A stretch of DNA of 64,000 bases from Erinaceus europaeus (Eukaryota; Chordata; Mammalia; Eulipotyphla; Erinaceidae). Under the pieces are notes generated by a model. That model was not told the DNA's origin. It saw only the letters and a list, made by a program, of their open reading frames with translations, and did no database searches. Positions 39,501-45,010 of the stretch are shown here, piece after piece. Each line of letters starts with the position of its first letter. Position 1 is the stretch's first letter. The position numbers and the translations under genes were made by a program. The DNA lies in the NCBI RefSeq assembly GCF_950295315.1, contig NC_080162.1:73563729-73627728 (forward strand). The letters are read 5' to 3'.

Positions 39501-41746
39501 GATTTGAATCCAGGCATCTGCTCCCAAAGCTTACAGTTCTAATCACCCCAAAGGCTTGGATGCAGGATGCACCCTCTAGGATCTTACCTAACCAGGCACA
39601 CACACACATAAAATCTTTTCAGCTGTGCATAAAGGGGAAAGTGTCAGGGCTAGAGGTACCCCAGGGCATAGATCCATGTAAGATGGTGTAGTCAGGGAAG
39701 GCTTCCTGGAGGGGGGTGGGTAGTTGTGAGGAGGTATACCAGGATATTGCAGGATGAGAAAGTAGGGAGCAAACATGCTCAGAGCTCAGGCCACACCAGG
39801 TGCAGCTCTGATTCTTGCCCTCTCTTGCTCTGAGACCTTGGGCAGGCTCCTCTGCCCTGGGGAAACTCAGTCTCCTCATCTAGAAAATGAGAATAATAGG
39901 GTGTTGTTAGGATTAAAAGGGAATGGATGGATTATCTATGGTAAGGTATTATGAACACTGCCTGGCACACAATAAAATTTAAAAAAAAAAACTAGCCATC
40001 CTCCTCCTCATCATCATTCTCACTCTTTTCTAAGATAGGTTCTGTGAGGTGAGGGAAGCCCAACACACAGTGGGCTCTGCCCTAGGAAGCAGTAGAACAA
40101 TCTAGAAGAAGGAATAATCTAGGTGGAACAGTTTAAGCACCCCAGGCTGGGCCTGCCCCCACCAGGGCAGCCAGAGGGAAACCCTAACCTGGAACAGAGA
40201 TCTTCTCAGTCAATCCCAAGCTGATTCTGGGCCCCTCTCCCATCACCCCTCTAGGCTTTCTCTCGGTGGGTACAGTGGCTCAGCAGGGCGTCAGAGCAGC
40301 CTGGTCCTACAGGGCACAAACTTCAGTACCCGCGACTCGGACAATGACAACTGCCTCTGCAAGTGTGCCCAGATGCTGTCCGGAGGTAGGTGGGGTGGGG
40401 GGGAGAGGCAATGAAGCTCCACTTTCCCACAGGTTCACCTGCCCTTACCAATTCGTGCCTTGCCCTACAGGGCCCTTGAGTATCCCATCTCTTCCTAAAG
40501 TTAGCACCACTAGTGTTCTGAGGATAAATCCCCTCTGAGGGAGGGCCTCCCCCAACCCTCACCCCATCACTTTCATCCTTAAACCTGATAATTCTCTACC
40601 CACCCCCAGACCATGCAGACCAGGCAAAGATACAGTTCCCACCATGATGCAGGCCGTGTTACTCAGGAGGGACAGAGGCCAGAGAGTGGGAGGTGAGAAT
40701 AATAGAGAGAGAGAGATGAAGAAAAAAAAAAAAAGAAAGAAAGAAAGAAATGCCAGTGTTGCCATGGAGACAGAAAGCTACACTGGGACAGAAGTACAGA
40801 GGGAGAGATGCAGAGCATGGAGAGATTGATAGACACAGTGTGTGAGACACAGAGAAAGAGCCAGAAATACAGGCCAACAGGACAGCAGACAGAGACTATC
40901 AGAGAAATAAGCATGATTGAGAGTTGAGAGAGAAACACAGAGAAGAGCACAGAGACTATCAGAGAGAGAAAACCCTATGAGAGATTCAGAGTGCAATGAA
41001 GACTATGAGAAACCAGTAAGGATGGTGGGGTTGGGGGAGCAGTGAGGAGGTAGAGAGAGAGCTCAAAGGCTGGTTTCTTCAGATATATTGTAAGGGAATG
41101 GAGAATTTGGAGGAGAGGGACCTCTGAGGACATACCAGATCTATAATGAGAGCTTTTGATGGGTCCCTTTGCCTTGAAGGAAAAGGGCCAGCAGAATAGC
41201 TCACTTGGATTCTGCCATTGCACAGCCCCGGTTCAAGCCCAGCCCCACTGCACTAGAGGAATCTTTGGTGTGATTTCTTTCTCTCTCCCTCTCTGTCACC
41301 ATCTGAGAAAGTCAACCTGCAACAGTCAAGCAAGGGAGGAAAACAGGGGACATAAGCTGGGGAGAAAGTGAAAAGGTCCGAGAAGGGTAGCTGGAGCCAG
41401 GTGCTACACTTCAGTGACCCCAGGCTGAGAAGGGTCTGGAAGTCTTCTTCCCACCTGCCCCCAGGCCCATTCTACTAGCCCAGTCTCCAATAAACTGGCC
41501 TCTGGAAGAAGCAATAGCCCTGATTTGGGGGTTAGGCTTGTCTGAGATGCCTGCTCCCCAGAACCTCTCCCTCCCCATCCACCAGGGTGGTGGTTTGACG
41601 CGTGTGGTCTGTCCAACCTCAACGGCATCTACTACCCGGCCCGCCACCACGTGCGCAAGCTCAACGGCATCCGCTGGCACTACTTCCAAGGCCCCAGCTA
41701 TTCGCTGCGTGCCACCCGCATGATGCTGCGCCCTGTGGGCATCTGA
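3253..41746 (+). CDS. ANGPT4: ANGPT4, angiopoietin-4 (nine coding exons, 497 aa)
   Basis: Angiopoietin-4 is a secreted glycoprotein ligand of the endothelial receptor tyrosine kinase TIE2 (TEK) that works in vessel growth and stability. The spliced frame (exons listed separately) gives 497 residues, close to the roughly 500 of family members. It has a hydrophobic signal peptide (about 1-21, ending LALA), a basic N-terminal segment with the paired Cys of HGQCSYTF and [10 protein letters not shown], a heptad-rich coiled coil (about 84-270), and a fibrinogen-like domain (about 279-497). That domain has Cys 285, 314, 434, 436, 438 and 451 and the calcium loop DSDNDNC (428-434). N-glycosylation sequons include NNT 95-97, NQT 125-127, 139-141 and 157-159. 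The fibrinogen domain binds TIE2 and the N-terminus builds multimers. I chose the ATG at 3253 because it aligns with the MLS... start of the family; the in-frame TTG at 3238 is not a start. ANGPT4 is preferred over ANGPT1/2 by the N-terminal sequence and the motif [15 protein letters not shown]. No frameshift or stop is seen. Confidence 0.95.
3755..3850 (-). mobile_element. L2 3'-end relic
   Basis: The block cattcattcattcattcatc is followed by a tract ending in gctaggtgctgggg and cagtgaacac. This is the antisense of the classic L2 3' end. It is a very old, diverged fragment. Confidence 0.5.
5560..5990 (+). mobile_element. L2 fragment
   Basis: Recognisable L2 3'-region phrases occur in order: cctctgcttaaaaccgt, aaatgtcacctcttcagaaag, tagtacttatcacactacct and the gcatgcctt/ggacaggggtcatatttg block. 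The copy is ancient and much diverged. L2 is a Jockey-superfamily LINE extinct in placental mammals, which matters for judging the young non-L1 LINE at 52 kb. Confidence 0.6.
6560..7576 (+). mobile_element. L1 3' end, long-3'UTR subfamily (family A), sense copy
   Basis: This is an A-tailed segment of about 1 kb. Its distal 430 nt match the 3' end of the nested L1 at 55961-57593, and its whole length matches the split copies at 25895-26520 and 34060-35162. It ends in a degenerate A-rich tail (ataaaattaaaaaaa). The link to ORF2 in the nested L1 identifies the family as an L1 3' UTR. An (aatt)n expansion interrupts it near 7020. Confidence 0.75.
7585..8050 (-). mobile_element. L1 3' end (family A), antisense copy
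   Basis: This is the same family as the preceding element but in opposite orientation, so the two sit tail to tail about 10-20 bp apart and form a large imperfect inverted repeat. It is more diverged than the sense copy and its T-run is eroded. Confidence 0.75.
8808..8975 (+). mobile_element. SINE S1-related, old copy
   Basis: The tRNA-like head (gggtggtggtgcacctggct), box B (ggttcaagccccagg), cacctgcatggg and a tail of aataaataaataaaa are all present. It is shorter than the young S1 copies and lacks most of the CT-rich middle. Confidence 0.7.
9477..9527. repeat. (CT)n microsatellite
   Basis: This is a pure CT run of about 50 bp in intron 1. It lies within a longer pyrimidine-rich stretch (9330-9440) rich in ctcctccc motifs. 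The Ser-Leu or Arg-Glu open frames across it are artefacts. Confidence 0.95.
11320..11410 (-). mobile_element. MIR relic
   Basis: The block gagcacttaatgtgccagac followed by a degenerate tattttgtgag...ttaattctcatgc is the antisense MIR 3' half. It is highly diverged. Confidence 0.5.
12038..12321 (+). mobile_element. SINE S1, young full-length copy with 13-bp target duplication
   Basis: This is the best-preserved S1 in the window. It has the tRNA-like head with A box (tagcgcagcgggtta) and B box (ggttcgagccc), then the CACCTGCAGG block, a CT-rich middle, an (aac/aat) region and an (aaat)n A-rich tail. It is flanked by a perfect 13-bp duplication, aaagaaaatcccc, at 12025-12037 and 12322-12334. 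Retained CpGs in the head argue for a recent insertion, presumably by L1 machinery. Confidence 0.92.
13205..13355 (+). mobile_element. SINE S1-related, internally deleted
   Basis: It keeps gtgcacacattaccatgtgc, box B (ggttcaagc), ctgcaggtgtctctctt, a CT-rich tract and a short A-rich tail. The block between box B and the CT tract is shortened compared with full S1. Confidence 0.6.
13360..13550 (+). mobile_element. SINE S2, sense copy
   Basis: The tRNA-like start (gggagatagcataacagtta) leads to box B (ggttcaatccccc), ccaccacaacctagag, a CT-rich segment and an ataaaataaaat tail. A second, shorter S2 copy follows directly. Confidence 0.7.
13552..13675 (+). mobile_element. SINE S2, 5'-truncated tandem neighbour
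   Basis: It starts inside the family at gactctcatgtctgagg and continues through ggttcaatcacct and gagctgagcagtgc. It ends in an (aatt)n/(agtt)n tail expansion at about 13636-13670. Confidence 0.65.
13707..14003 (+). mobile_element. SINE S1 with 3' extension
   Basis: The S1 head, cacctgcaggggg, gcagtaaagcaagtctg and CT-rich region are followed by an extra module ending in gataaccctagtggcaat and an A-rich tail. The same extension is seen at 21150-21440, 39020-39380 and 60136-60412, so it defines a distinct S1 subfamily. Confidence 0.65.
14255..14480 (+). mobile_element. Ancient interspersed repeat, class uncertain
   Basis: The stretch starting ctggctatctatggcagtat and running through aatcaccctaaaac and atcatttattagc has the look of an old dispersed mammalian repeat. 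A related start is seen at 58738. I cannot decide between an LTR relic and a DNA-transposon relic by eye. Confidence 0.4.
15679..15961 (-). mobile_element. SINE S1, antisense
   Basis: This is a full-length antisense copy. It has an eroded T-rich tail with (gatt)n, gttattattgttgttgtcat, a GA-rich middle, gcaggtggggagccgg, box B (gctcgaatcggga) and the head ending at ccgcccaactccc. Confidence 0.85.
16010..16100 (-). mobile_element. L2 3'-end relic
   Basis: A short antisense L2-like end: ccattcattcattcagc followed by ccctttccaggcaccagg. It is an old fragment and weakly supported. Confidence 0.35.
16855..16998 (+). mobile_element. SINE S3
   Basis: The copy runs from gggccagcaagatatttcac through gtacatcccaggtttgagac to a CT-rich tract and the terminal atctgaaaaagt. 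The same ends are found at 41183-41330 and, more weakly, at 42700-42915. It is a separate, older tRNA-like SINE family. Confidence 0.55.
17020..17100 (+). mobile_element. SINE S1-related 5' part
   Basis: The head ggctgggcagtggtatacca, then cacatgttatcatgttcaaa and box B (gggttcaagtccc), is visible. The 3' half is lost or replaced by G-rich sequence. Confidence 0.5.
17303..17377. repeat. (TATC)n microsatellite
   Basis: A tetranucleotide TATC/CTAT run of about 75 bp with one small interruption (tatatc). It lies in the tail position of an old SINE-like segment that starts near 17190. Confidence 0.95.
18362..18645 (-). mobile_element. SINE S1, antisense, head truncated
   Basis: The order is the same as in the other antisense S1 copies: T-rich tail, ttgttgttattgatgtcatc, GA-rich middle, ctgcacgtggggagc. 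It breaks off near cacaggcacttaccc before the end of the tRNA-like head. Confidence 0.8.
19078..19368 (-). mobile_element. SINE S1 with 3' extension, antisense, old
   Basis: A T-run and the extension module (ccaaggttattgctgaggct) are followed by the GA-rich middle, gacctgtttcaccactcatg, box B complement (ctcaaacccggg) and the head end cactgcccagcccc. It is more diverged than the young S1 copies. Confidence 0.7.
19369..19490 (-). mobile_element. SINE S2, antisense
   Basis: It shows accagagcactgcttcg, then gggattgaacctcag and cctcaagcatagaagtc. It sits directly after an antisense S1 and before another antisense S1-like copy (19515-19692), forming a SINE cluster. Confidence 0.6.
19515..19692 (-). 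mobile_element. SINE S1-related, antisense, internally deleted
   Basis: A T-rich tail and GA-rich middle are followed by catctgcagcactgcttcac, gtaacacgtgcacttaacca and the head end ccacctcccagcccc. The box B region is deleted. Confidence 0.6.
19712..20200 (-). mobile_element. L1 3' end (family A), antisense copy
   Basis: It matches the antisense copies at 7585-8050 and 34060: a T-run, gataagaggggtacaattcc, ctaggagtatggacccagg, a cagaaggaagaaggtctgg block and gttggcgtcatggtagcatc. It is 5'-truncated in the L1 sense and is one of the older copies. Confidence 0.75.
20985..21140 (+). mobile_element. SINE S4
   Basis: This tRNA-like SINE starts gatccgggaggtggcacagt, with gataaagcactggactctca, box B-like gagttcggtctcc, gagcgatgtctggttct and an ataaataaaaaaaaaaa tail. 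A second, more diverged copy is at 59858-60005. Confidence 0.75.
21150..21440 (+). mobile_element. SINE S1 with 3' extension
   Basis: It has the head (ggcctgggccatagtgcacc), cccacctgcaggaagg, a CT-rich middle, and then an extension module (cagtggattcatcatgcagg through ccccaatgatcaccctagta) with an (aatt)n A-rich tail. Confidence 0.65.
21690..21800 (-). mobile_element. L2 3'-end relic
   Basis: The text atgtaatgactgagcactct, tgtgtgctaagacatgg and cttcatgaaattgatactct follows the antisense L2 3' end. It is old and diverged. Confidence 0.4.
22410..22565 (+). CDS. ANGPT4: ANGPT4 coding exon 2
   Basis: It encodes residues 103-154, a coiled-coil segment with two NQT sequons (125 and 139) and the family motif [15 protein letters not shown]. 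The acceptor is tccccacag. The donor is cag|gtattg, which is weak at +4 and +5. It is in phase 0 at both ends (156 nt). Confidence 0.94.
22838..23035 (-). mobile_element. SINE S1-related, antisense
   Basis: An (attt)n tail and GA-rich middle are followed by catctgcagcactgcttcac, cttgtgaagcttccccctgc, box B complement and head end accacctggccc. It lies in intron 2, preceded by a pyrimidine-rich run (22770-22840). Confidence 0.7.
23215..23350 (-). mobile_element. L2 3'-end relic
   Basis: It shows aatgaatggatgaagagatg, caactatgtgccaggcactg and tagtaataaataaaacagac, the antisense L2 3' end. The rest of intron 2 (about 23350-24160) appears unique. Confidence 0.5.
24166..24287 (+). CDS. ANGPT4: ANGPT4 coding exon 3
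   Basis: It encodes residues 155-194 plus two bases of codon 195: coiled coil with an NQT sequon at 157 and Leu heptads ([17 protein letters not shown]). The acceptor is gccgggcag and the donor is atag|gtaggc. It ends in phase 2, matched by exon 4. Confidence 0.94.
25355..25650 (-). mobile_element. SINE S1 with 3' extension, antisense
   Basis: A C-run and extension module (gggttatcactggggctcgg) precede the GA-rich middle, cttcaccacttgtgaagcat, gcaggtggagagctgg, box B complement (gctcgaactggga) and the head end. It is in intron 3. Confidence 0.7.
25895..26520. mobile_element. L1 3' end (family A) with 5' inversion
   Basis: The left part (25895-26113) is family A in antisense, starting from its T-run end. 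From about 26114 the orientation flips to sense (ctaaactgaatatgggcccc) and runs to gatgccaactagacttcct at 26520. Compared with the intact copy at 6560-7576, the outer end of the flipped part is adjacent in L1 coordinates to the 5' limit of the first part, with roughly 110 nt missing. This is the signature of twin-primed L1 insertion. Confidence 0.75.
27095..27413 (+). mobile_element. SINE S1, full-length
   Basis: The head (ggttgggtggtagcgcagtg), cctggcgcaaagcgcaagga, box B (agttcaagccccc), cacctgcag, CT-rich middle, (aac/aat) region and (aaat)n tail are all present. It lies in intron 3. Confidence 0.85.
27640..27846 (-). mobile_element. SINE S1-related, antisense
   Basis: It shows an (attt) tail, GA-rich middle, ccctgcttcaccacttgtga, ccctgcaggtggggaacc, box B complement (cttgaacctggg) and the head end ccaccacccagcccc. 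It lies in intron 3. Confidence 0.7.
28400..28632 (+). CDS. ANGPT4: ANGPT4 coding exon 4
   Basis: It encodes residues 195-272 plus one base: the C-terminal half of the coiled coil, rich in Leu, Arg and Gln heptads. It includes [12 protein letters not shown], which aligns with the NSSLL motif of the family. The acceptor is accccacag and the donor is ccag|gtgagc. It is more CpG-rich than its introns. Confidence 0.94.
29690..29840 (+). mobile_element. MIR relic
   Basis: The sense MIR order is visible: tttgcagtcaaatggaccag, ggttcaactc, cttcacttactagccctgag, tccaagttattttacatctc and catctataaaatagg. It lies in intron 4. Confidence 0.65.
30470..30620 (+). mobile_element. L2 fragment
   Basis: It carries the phrases ggggccttagcatacgctgt and tctccaagcctagaaaaccc, matching the L2 3' region (a cttggcctttgcacatgctg type block). 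It is ancient. The rest of intron 4 (28633-29690, 29840-30470 and 30620-31354) appears unique. Confidence 0.45.
31355..31470 (+). CDS. ANGPT4: ANGPT4 coding exon 5
   Basis: It encodes residues 273-311, the start of the fibrinogen-like domain, including VFQDC (first domain Cys, 285) and the sequons NASG and NMTE. The acceptor is ccactgcag. The donor is aag|gttagg, with a non-standard T at +3 but G at +5. It ends in phase 0. Confidence 0.94.
32404..32478. mobile_element. Mariner-type MITE, 75 bp, TA duplication
   Basis: The terminal inverted repeats are ttgggttgtctgaaaagtca at the left and, read from the other strand, ttgggttgttggaaaggtca at the right: about 20 bp with a few mismatches. They are flanked by TA dinucleotides (32402-32403 and 32479-32480). 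The core of about 35 bp has no coding capacity. TTGGGTTG ends and TA target duplication are typical of mariner/Tc1 elements; the nearest known analogue in size and design is MADE1. It lies in intron 5. Confidence 0.8.
32962..33261 (-). mobile_element. SINE S1, antisense, full-length
   Basis: An A/T-rich tail, tgttgttattgatttcgtca, GA-rich middle, cctgcaggtggggagccg, box B complement (gctcgaaccggga) and head end cgctacctcccaactccc are all present. It is in intron 5 and well preserved. Confidence 0.85.
33868..33994 (-). mobile_element. SINE S2, antisense
   Basis: A T-run is followed by attagagcactattcagctc, tggcttatggtggtgctggg, gtattgaacctggggctttg and the 5' part ending ccgccctatgcccc. This copy shows the full 5' extent of S2. 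Confidence 0.7.
34060..35162. mobile_element. L1 3' end (family A) with 5' inversion, longest copy
   Basis: From 34060 to about 34740 it is family A in antisense, starting at its A-tail. From about 34745 to 35162 the remaining upstream part is in sense orientation, ending at gatccaactttctgatt. The outer end matches the L1 position just before the 5' limit of the antisense part (agtccttttcccagccatga, complement of 34690-34710), as expected for twin priming. With the copy at 6560 it defines a 3' module of more than 1 kb. Confidence 0.78.
35166..35300 (-). mobile_element. SINE S2, antisense
   Basis: A T-run is followed by gagagcactgctcacttctg, gcttatggtagtgctgagat, ttgaacctgggccttcag and ctgaactatctttctgacc. 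It inserted at the far end of the preceding L1 fragment. Confidence 0.6.
35495..35596 (+). CDS. ANGPT4: ANGPT4 coding exon 6
   Basis: It encodes residues 312-345 ([20 protein letters not shown], then [14 protein letters not shown]): the signature opening of the fibrinogen fold, with Cys 314, the [10 protein letters not shown] motif and an NGS sequon. It is in phase 0 at both ends. The acceptor is tcctccag and the donor is cag|gtaaca. Confidence 0.96.
36504..36612. repeat. Compound (CT)n(GT)n(GC)n(GT)n microsatellite
   Basis: A CT run of about 40 bp passes into a GT run with an internal cgcgcgcgcg block. The alternating purine-pyrimidine GC/GT part is a strong Z-DNA candidate. It lies in intron 6, where an antisense SINE-like copy follows at about 36650-36837. 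Confidence 0.95.
36650..36837 (-). mobile_element. SINE S1-related, antisense, old
   Basis: A T-run, GA-rich middle, gcaccgctccacagcttccc, gtttaaacccaggttgtg and the end gagctatctcacagcccc mark an old SINE copy that used the nearby microsatellite-like tail region. Confidence 0.5.
37149..37315 (+). CDS. ANGPT4: ANGPT4 coding exon 7
   Basis: It encodes residues 346-400 plus two bases: [20 protein letters not shown], then [20 protein letters not shown]. This is the core of the fibrinogen domain and nearly identical to what is known of the family. The acceptor is ccctgtag and the donor is acag|gtgggc. Confidence 0.96.
37655..37765 (+). mobile_element. MIR relic
   Basis: Sense MIR phrases are present in order: cctaagttcattctagttct, ccagctcactttgtgaattt, gacaagtcaaggctctaact and tctctgtacctttgcttctt. 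The rest of intron 7 to 39020 appears unique, with a CA/ACA-rich stretch at 37790-38110. Confidence 0.6.
39020..39380 (+). mobile_element. SINE S1 with 3' extension, sense
   Basis: The head (ggtcaggtgatagcacagca), box B, cacctgcagagaag, CT-rich middle and (aac/aat) region of S1 are followed by the extension ggagcagtggatttgtggtg through gacccaacaataacccc and a poly(A). It is the clearest copy for reading the S1-plus-extension structure. Confidence 0.8.
39430..39550 (-). mobile_element. MIR relic
   Basis: Antisense MIR: gcctaagaccatgcagctgg, gaggcagagctaggatttga and atccaggcatctgctcccaa. An antisense L2-like end (about 39640-39720) and a sense MIR (about 39800-39985) follow within 450 bp. Confidence 0.65.
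39800..39985 (+). mobile_element. MIR relic
   Basis: Sense MIR: ctctgagaccttgggcaggc, ctcagtctcctcatctagaa, aatgagaataatagggtgtt and actgcctggcacacaataaa. It lies in intron 7. Confidence 0.65.
40255..40385 (+). CDS. ANGPT4: ANGPT4 coding exon 8
   Basis: It encodes residues 401-444 plus one base, with [20 protein letters not shown] and the calcium-binding loop [13 protein letters not shown] (428-440). The acceptor is cccctctag and the donor is ggag|gtaggt. The three Cys at 434, 436 and 438 are as in other angiopoietins. Confidence 0.96.
41183..41330 (+). mobile_element. SINE S3
   Basis: It runs from gggccagcagaatagctcac through cccggttcaagcccagcccc and a CT-rich tract to catctgagaaagtcaacctg. 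It is in intron 8. The rest of that intron is unique and purine-rich at 40680-41000. Confidence 0.6.
41586..41746 (+). CDS. ANGPT4: ANGPT4 coding exon 9 with stop codon
   Basis: It encodes residues 445-497 and the TGA at 41744-41746. It starts in the [15 protein letters not shown] motif (Cys 451) and ends [15 protein letters not shown]. The receptor-facing loop (462-471) reads [10 protein letters not shown], which keeps family length but differs strongly from the human ANGPT4 loop. The acceptor is catccaccag. Confidence 0.96.
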
Positions 41747-43868
41747 GGAGCAGCTGTGTCGGGAAGCTGAGCCCCAGAAGGAGCTGAGATTTCTGTCTCC
41801 TGGACAAGCTGGACCCAAATGCAGGACAAGGAACCTTGTCCTGAATGCCCGAGTGTCAGGAGCCTGCCTGAAAAGCTGGCTTCCTCCCAGATCCCCTCAA
41901 GTTGTGAAATGGTGGGCATTTGGGGGATTGCTGCCTCTGCAGTATCCCTCTTTCCTCTTCCTTCCTGTCTTTTACGGGAACCTCTCTGCCAGCCTGAGCA
42001 CTGCAATATCCTGAATGACCTGAGAACAGACTTAACTTGGCTTCCCAAAAGAATACACGATTAGTAGTGGGATTTCAGGCTGGTATTCACAGTTCAGAGT
42101 CTGTACTCCCCGAGGGGTGGGGGTGGAGTGGGGGGTGGGCAGTCTCCTGCTCCAAGTTTTTTGGGCTTTGACACGACCTTGCACTTCCTGTTCAAGGATG
42201 AAGGGTCTGCATCCACGCCACAAGGGGAATGATTCTACCCACCCTACACTGCCCTCCCCTCCTAGACTCCTAACATCTGGAGCTTATATCTGGTCTCTTG
42301 GGACTCCCAGAGAGCTAAGAGGGGTTTCTTTATCCCCCTTCCTTATCCCTGCCCCCCACCCTTGCAAGCCCTAAAATATATCCCACAAAGAAGAACTAGG
42401 GGTCTCCTCAAAAAAAAAAAAAATCTATGGCCAAGAGGGGACTGAAACACTAGGCTGCACCATGTGAACAGACAGCCTTCACTGGGGGACCTGTTGCTGC
42501 TTGTAACATGGCTTGTGTGCCTTGTAACTCCCATGAAAGGGGTGACTGTTTTCTCCAGATTCACTAACTTGAAAATGAACCCTGTTTATCCCTTTTCTTC
42601 TGTCAGGGCTATGGATGCCTTTGGGAAAAGTTCATCCTTATCCCCACCCCCAGATGCAGTCTCCCTTTCTGTCCACATAATGGTCTCAACCTCTAAAAAC
42701 AATAGAAGAAGAAATATTTCACCAGGTAGGGCATGTGCCTTACCATGAATTGCAACCCAGGTACAAGTCCCAGCACCACAGGGAGGTGGTATGGCCCTGG
42801 TGCCAAGGTGTCTCTCCCTCTCTCTGCCTGTCTCCCTATCTGAATGAAAAAGTGGTTCAGATTGGTGAAATTCTGCATGCACAGACCCTGACTCAAAAAA
42901 AAAAAAAAAAAACTAGAAGGAATGTTTGGTTAATGCAGACATACCCCATCTCTGAAGAATAGTCTGGGACTAAGTTTCCTGCCTGTGTTGTGGACTGGTG
43001 TCCTCTAAGGCTGCCTTGATCCTTAAAATCCTGGTCTCTGCCTAGAGTGGGGAGTTTATGGGTACCCTCAGCACTCCTGGTAAATCCAGCTCAACTCCAG
43101 GCAATGTTTGGGACTAGTCCCTGGTCCTTAGTGCCACCCACACTTTCTGCCTTCAAAGGCACAACTTACAGCCCCATCCTGCCTTGTTTAGCTGTGAGAC
43201 TGTATCTGGAACCCATGGGTAGAAGTGGAGCGTTGGGCCTTTGCCTGAGCTTGAGAGAATAAGATCTGCCTAAGAGCCCCTTCCAGAGGAAGGGGTCAAA
43301 GAGGAGTCTGAGCCACCCTGCCACACCCCCAACATCATTCCTCCTGAGGAGACCGCTGCCCTACACGGCCCTGTGCTCGTCAGCCAGCCCCCAGCCCTCC
43401 TGACAGCCTTGCCCTACTACAAGGACATACCTGTCTTCACAAGGTCCTCCCTGTGCGAGACTGGGGTGGTGCACACAGGGCGCCTGCATCTCACTGGCTC
43501 TGCCCCAGCTCCTGACTGCCACCCCATTCGATCCCCAAGAAAACCCAGCTTGGTCCGGAAGTCAAAGCACAAGGTGGGAATGGTACCACTGCAAGCAGGA
43601 AGGAAAGCACTCAGGGGAACATTGCTGCGCACCAGCATTGTCCAGCGGGCCTTGACTTAGCATCTACTGTGTACTGTGAGGTGCAGTGGGCTGGGTGTTG
43701 AAATCAGACATCCCTGATCCAACACTTGGACTTAAAGTCTCAATAGTCTTTTCTGTGAAATGACGCGCGTTATGTTGCTCCCTGTTCACTGGTCTCCAGT
43801 AAGGAGGAACGGGGGTCATGCAATTAGACTTTTTCACAGAGCCTGGCATGAAGTGAGTGCCCAATAAA
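41747..43868 (+). other. ANGPT4: ANGPT4 3' UTR and downstream; possible poly(A) signal
   Basis: No AATAAA occurs within the first 2 kb after the stop. The first clear hexamer is at 43863-43868 (cccaataaatatc), so either the 3' UTR is about 2.1 kb and includes an S3-type SINE (42700-42915), or an earlier variant signal such as an AATATA-like site is used. The transcript end cannot be fixed from sequence. The open frame at 43373-43660 shows no family signature. Confidence 0.35.
42700..42915 (+). mobile_element. SINE S3, sense
   Basis: It starts near gaagaagaaatatttcacca and contains catgtgccttaccatgaatt, acaagtcccagcaccacagg, a CT-rich tract, tatctgaatgaaaaagtggt and a poly(A) of 19. It could form part of the ANGPT4 3' UTR. 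Confidence 0.6.
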
Positions 43869-44929
43869 TATCTGTTCCCAGAGGGGTGAACAAGGTGAGA
43901 AAATGGAGTTTATAGATTGACTGCAGAGGAGATGAGGGCAAAGCTGGGAGCCTAGAAACTAAAGTCCTCTAGGTGGGGGGAAGGCCCAAACCCCAATGTG
44001 TCCTAGTTGTTCAAAAAGAAGACGGTTTGGTTTACCTTCAGATACCTGTTATTAGATACACATCCTTTCTCCTCCATGCCAGGGATCTTGGGTACAAAGG
44101 ATACCTATCCCAGGGAATAGGTTGACTCACACACAGGAAGTTTAGGGATAGATTCAGGTGTGGTTCGATCCAGGGGTCCACTCCATCTCTCAGTCCTGTA
44201 TATGCTGCACTGACTTCTATTGTAATGATGGTTATAGCAACCTCCAGGCTCACATCCTCCTGGTCAGCACCTCTAAGCAAGAGAGCTCCTCTGTTCCAGT
44301 GGACCCAGCAAAGACATGATTCTCTCCAACCAGAACTGTCCCATGTCCATCCTTTCACTTTTCACTCTGATTCTGATGGATCAGATCTGAGTCGCATGAT
44401 CACCTCTTCAGATCTGGGGGTGAAGCCAGTCCTACTTAAGTCAAGTGAACTAGCCATGAGGAAACTGAGGCACTGTTTCAGGAAGCAGCAACATCTCTTA
44501 GACTTTAACTCTCTTCTCTCTCCATCTCTGCCTCCTTTCTCAGCCTCCCTGCTCCTAAGGCTTGGGTTCCAGTTTATCTCCTGGTTGTCCCAGACTACAG
44601 TGACCTTTGCCATGATCTCAGAGTATCAGACTCTAATTTGCAATCTTGACTCTGTCCCTAGTGGCCATGCCTGGGTCCTATTTTCCTTCTGCACAATAAG
44701 GACAGAGTCCCTACTACATCTGGAGACCCTTTTGACAGTGACATTGTCTCACAGTGGCTGCCCACAATGTGCTAACAACCTCCAGGCAGCACAGGGTCCT
44801 GTGTGGAGCTGTATGTTGACTTGGCCAGGAGTCCCTGGGGGACACAGCTCACAGAAACCGAATTCAGGGAGATCAGCCTCTTGAGGTGTTTATGCACCAT
44901 CTGAATCACCTCTCCCTGCATCAGACCAG

Positions 44930-45010
44930 CATCTTCCCCCGGTTAGTGAAGAAGCTGGAGCTCAAAAGGGGAATGGGTTCCTATTCAAGGTCACACAGCC
45001 AGTCACCACC
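44930..45010 (-). mobile_element. MIR relic
   Basis: Antisense MIR core: gaagaagctggagctcaaaa and tcaaggtcacacagccagtc. Confidence 0.55.

Noticed and set aside
43373..43660. 95-codon frame near the possible ANGPT4 poly(A) site
   Set aside because: There is no domain, no splice signals tied to it and no recognisable homology. It is probably 3' UTR or intergenic sequence.
44225..44884. 219-codon open frame downstream of ANGPT4
   Set aside because: It has no recognisable domain, a composition like translated unique DNA, no partner exons, and it ends shortly before a MIR relic. A chance open frame of this length is plausible in 64 kb.
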